A stretch of DNA of 64,000 bases from Amblyomma americanum (Eukaryota; Arthropoda; Arachnida; Ixodida; Ixodidae), in assembly GCF_052857255.1 (NCBI RefSeq), contig NW_027526500.1, forward strand, positions 992,001-1,056,000. The letters run 5' to 3'. Position 1 is the first letter of the stretch; every line of letters begins with the position of its first letter. This document shows, in pieces, positions 63,001-64,000 of this stretch. A program made the position numbers and the translations under genes. The notes below the pieces were generated by a model, which was not told the origin of the DNA, made no database searches, and worked only from the letters and a program-made list of their open reading frames with translations.

Positions 63001-64000
63001 TAGGGAGACTTGTAAAACCGATGTGTTGTGATTTAGCTCGTTTCGGTCTAAAACAGCTTGTTTCGTTGTATTAAGCACGAATACATGCTTTTCGCGCAGT
63101 TATAAGTGAAAAAGTTTTGACGCGTATCAGAGGAAAACTTGTAAAACCGATGTGTTGTGATTTACCTCGTTTCGGTCTAAAACAGCTTGTTTCGTTGGAT
63201 TAATCACGAACACATGCTTTTCGCGCAGTTATAAGAGAAAAAGTTTTGACGCGTGTCACAAGAACACTTGTAAAACCGATGTGTTCAGATTTAGGTCATC
63301 TCAGTCTAAAACAGCTTTTTTTGTTGTATTAAGCACGAATACATGCTTTTCGCACAGTTATAAGAGAAAAAGTTTTGACGCGTGTCACAAGAACACTTGT
63401 AAAACCGATGTGTTCAGATTTAGGTCATCTCAGTCTAAAACAGCTTTTTTCGTTGTATTAAGCACGAATACATGCTTTTCGCACAGTTATAAGAGAAAAA
63501 GTTTTGACGCGTATCAGAGGAACACTTGTAAAACCGATGTGTTGTGATTTAGCTCGTTTCGGTCTAAAACAGCTTGTTTCGTTGGATTAATCACGAACAC
63601 ATGCTTTTCGCGCAGTTATAAGAGAAAAAGTTTTGACGCGTGTCACAAGAACACTTGTAAAACCGATGTGTTCAGATTTAGGTCATCTCAGTCTAAAACA
63701 GCTTTTTTCGTTGTATTAAGCACGAATACATGCTTTTCGCACAGTTATAAGAGAAACAGTTTTGGCGCGTATCAGAGGAACACTTGTAAAACCGATGTGT
63801 TGTGATTTAGCTCGTTTCGGTCTAAAACAGCTTGTTTCGTTGTATTAAGCACGAATACAAGCTTTTCGCGCAGTTATAAGAGAAAAAGTTTTGATGCGTA
63901 TAAAAGGAAAACTTGTAAAACCGATGTGTTGTGACTAAGCTCGTTTCGGTCTAAAACAGCTTGTTTCGTGGTATTAAGCACGAATACATGCTTTTCGCGC
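60100..64000. repeat. Satellite array, right segment
   Basis: The 129-bp satellite resumes in the same orientation. From about 62600 to the end the monomer order matches the first part of the window. The gtggtattatgcac, accgcttgtttcgatg and aggtcatctcagtc variants follow in the same sequence as near 75-700, 5586-6200 and 40313-40900. A doubled aggtcatctcagtc monomer at about 63270-63530 repeats the one at 19965-20222. No gene is seen. The array runs off both ends of the window. Confidence 0.96.

Overview
The window is eukaryotic and almost entirely tandem satellite DNA. About 56.8 kb of the 64 kb is one head-to-tail satellite with a modal monomer of 129 bp (range about 121-130 bp), roughly 440 monomers, interrupted by two transposable elements. 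No host gene, tRNA or rRNA is visible. The only convincing coding sequences belong to the two elements, both coding on the minus strand. The elements (a Kolobok-type DNA transposon and a CR1/L2-group LINE) point to an animal. From remembered protein similarity I suspect an arthropod, possibly an ixodid tick, but nothing here proves this.

Layout: (1) 1-22848, satellite. It includes a 5,509-bp higher-order duplication (1-4386 against 5510-9895) and a stretch (about 12029-16670) dense in single-base indels that looks like poor consensus sequence. (2) 22849-25433, a complete 2,585-bp Kolobok-like transposon with 14-bp terminal inverted repeats, a TTAA target duplication and one uninterrupted 571-codon transposase gene. 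Two of the three probable catalytic acidic sites in that protein appear to be substituted. (3) 25434-55516, satellite. It includes three tandem copies of a 2,555-bp (20-monomer) higher-order unit at about 27350-34765, an 11,129-bp-offset duplicate of the region around the transposon, and an irregular zone at about 44.1-51.2 kb. (4) 55522-60094, a nearly full-length non-LTR retrotransposon: 258-bp 5' monomers, ORF1 with a 2A ribosome-skipping motif, ORF2 (endonuclease plus reverse transcriptase), a 3' UTR and an (AAAT)n tail. (5) 60100-64000, satellite, whose end repeats the pattern found at the start of the window.

The most interesting object is the LINE. Each 258-bp 5' monomer carries a TATA box placed so that transcription would start at the phase where this copy's own 5' end lies. 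The monomers are an exact multiple of three and are open in frame with ORF1. A 2A motif lies between the translated monomers and the ORF1 body. ORF1 ends in UAG-CAA-UCA, which matches the tobamovirus-type leaky-stop context, and the endonuclease continues in the same frame. Together these suggest one reading frame for the whole element, divided by ribosome skipping and stop-codon readthrough. Two mutually compensating one-base indels in the endonuclease break ORF2 in this copy.

The Kolobok insertion can be placed in time. The sequences on both sides of it match a second satellite block 11,129 bp away once exactly 2,589 bp (element plus TTAA) is removed, so it landed after that block duplicated.
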